Shown here: piece by piece, positions 63,179-64,000 of the stretch | Position numbering within the stretch: the first letter of the stretch is position 1 | Layout of the letters: each line of letters opens with the position of its first letter | DNA from: UBA3222 sp002363035 | GTDB lineage: Bacteria > Verrucomicrobiota > Verrucomicrobiia > Opitutales > UBA9783 | DNA: 64,000 bases | NCBI GenBank assembly: GCA_946646575.1 | Contig: CAMPCR010000001.1 | Location: forward strand, 18,149 to 82,148 | Direction of reading: 5' to 3' | Notes under the pieces: model-generated | Database searches by the model: none | What the model saw: the letters and a program-made list of their open reading frames with translations, nothing else | What the model was told of the DNA's origin: nothing | Position numbers and translations under genes: made by a program

Positions 63179-63245
63179 TCGCGCGAAAAGATCGTGTCTG
63201 AACCGTAAAGCTGCTCCTTTCATATTCCGTACCCATCGCAAATTT

Positions 63246-63884
63246 ATGACGGATCCCCTAAAAACTCCCGAAATCATTCCTTCGCTGTTCGCCGCCGATC
63301 CGTTGCGTTATTGCGATGCCCTCAAAGCTGTTGAACGTTCCGAATGCCGTCGCATCCATTTGGACATCATGGACGGACATTTTGTTCCGAACATCAGCTT
63401 CGGCGCGAGCGTTGTTGCCGCCGTTGCAAAGGAATTCCCTCGGTTGTTTCGCGAAATCCACCTCATGGTACAAAACCCGCAACAGCACTTCGAAGCCTTC
63501 ATCAAGAGCGGCGCGCAACGATTATTCATCCACATTGAACTTGCGCCCGAAGTTTTGGCGGGAGCCGTACATTGCCTGCAATCCAAGAACATCGATTGGG
63601 GTTTTGCCGTTAATCCCGAAACTTCAATCGAAACGCTGCAAACGTATCAAGATTGGATTTCGAAAACGCAACATCTGCTGTTGATGAGCGTGCATCCCGG
63701 TTTTTGCGGGCAAACTTTCATTAAAGAAACCTACGAACGCGTAAAAGAACTTCGTGGACATTTCCCGCATTTAAAACTCTGCATTGACGGCGGTATTCGA
63801 ACGCCGGAAGCACAACGTTTGCAGGAATTGGGAGTCGAAAGCGTCGTTATGGGGGCGGCGTTTTTTAAAAAAGTTTCGGTTTAA
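63246..63884 (+). CDS. rpe: Ribulose-phosphate 3-epimerase
   Basis: Interconverts ribulose 5-phosphate and xylulose 5-phosphate in the pentose-phosphate pathway. From the ATG at 63246 the 212-residue TIM barrel has TPEIIPSLFAADPL, the metal-binding HLDIMDGHFVPNISFG, FREIHLMVQNPQ, SVHPGFCGQTFI and CIDGGIRTPEAQRL. All metal and phosphate ligands are present. An upstream start (63051) would run through the LptE-like gene in another frame and is rejected. Confidence 0.96.
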   Translation: MTDPLKTPEIIPSLFAADPLRYCDALKAVERSECRRIHLDIMDGHFVPNISFGASVVAAVAKEFPRLFREIHLMVQNPQQHFEAFIKSGAQRLFIHIELAPEVLAGAVHCLQSKNIDWGFAVNPETSIETLQTYQDWISKTQHLLLMSVHPGFCGQTFIKETYERVKELRGHFPHLKLCIDGGIRTPEAQRLQELGVESVVMGAAFFKKVSV

Positions 63885-63945
63885 TGATGATTGTCACAGA
63901 AAACAACCAACGATAAAAAGAAATCCTTAACACCTCTTTCAATGC

Positions 63946-64000
63946 TCAAAACAGCTCACTCTGTTGCGGTGTCGGTTGCGTGCGATCCCGTAATTTTCGC
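63946..64000 (-). CDS. C-terminal end of an unidentified gene entering from the right edge
   Basis: A minus-strand frame open to the window edge ends at 63946 with ...RKLRDRTQPTPQQSELF. The ending QQSELF resembles the beta-clamp binding motif found at the C-terminus of proteins such as MutS. Only 18 codons are visible, so both the reality of the gene and its identity are uncertain. It would converge with rpe. Confidence 0.35.
   Translation of the reverse strand, partial: RKLRDRTQPTPQQSELF

Overview
The window reads as a chromosomal segment of a Gram-negative, LPS-making bacterium of moderate GC content. Two pseudopilin-like genes (one ending in the AFRDGSVRFL type of motif common in Planctomycetes and Verrucomicrobia), ECF sigma/anti-sigma pairing with a short membrane anti-sigma, and the general protein style suggest the PVC group, most likely Verrucomicrobiota. 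That placement is inference from motifs only; no 16S gene is present.

Region 1 (1-21.2 kb, nearly all minus strand) is one very compact translation/transcription block. Read in transcription order it is tRNA-Thr, tuf, tRNA-Trp, secE, nusG, rplK, rplA, rplJ, rplL, rpoB, rpoC, rpsL, rpsG, fusA, rpsJ, rplC, rplD, rplW, rplB, rpsS, rplV, rpsC, rplP, rpmC, rpsQ, rplN and rplX (cut by the window edge). The rif, str and S10 clusters are therefore joined, with no tuf after fusA. RpoC appears to lack all four cysteines of the second beta-prime zinc site.

Region 2 (21.4-46 kb) is mixed housekeeping: a decayed secreted-protein gene, hpf, a small outer-membrane beta-barrel gene with simple repeats upstream, a dicarboxylate/amino-acid symporter, tRNA-Ser, pgk-tpiA, pyrG-OmpA-type lipoprotein-lpxK-holA, trpS, accB-accC-asp23-amaP-like, an ECF sigma/anti-sigma/HtrA-like lipoprotein operon in which the protease triad looks lost, metK facing an MTA/SAH nucleosidase, an MBL hydrolase and dprA.

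Region 3 (46-54 kb) carries rplU-rpmA, tRNA-Leu, a roughly 690-base intergenic region with a 20-23 bp tandem array, a palindrome and a strong promoter, and then the standout gene: a 2021-residue exported protein made of about 65 tandem units of roughly 20 residues (W-Y-C-x2-C-x3-H-x5-C type, resembling zinc knuckles), followed by a roughly 617-residue Ser/Lys/Glu/Pro-rich tail. I do not recognise it as a described family; it is the best candidate for something new.

Region 4 (54-64 kb) has a second pseudopilin, dnaE, a paralog of the beta-barrel gene (again with tetranucleotide repeats in its promoter), a glycosyltransferase-nucleotidyltransferase-acpS operon, a STAS protein, an LptE-like lipoprotein and rpe.

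A recurring oddity is that several genes (beta-barrel 1, pseudopilin 1, rplU, the LptE-like gene, the secreted pseudogene) have their 5' ends out of frame or lack a canonical start. This is either sequence error, slippage or phase variation, or genome decay, and the sequence alone does not decide between them.
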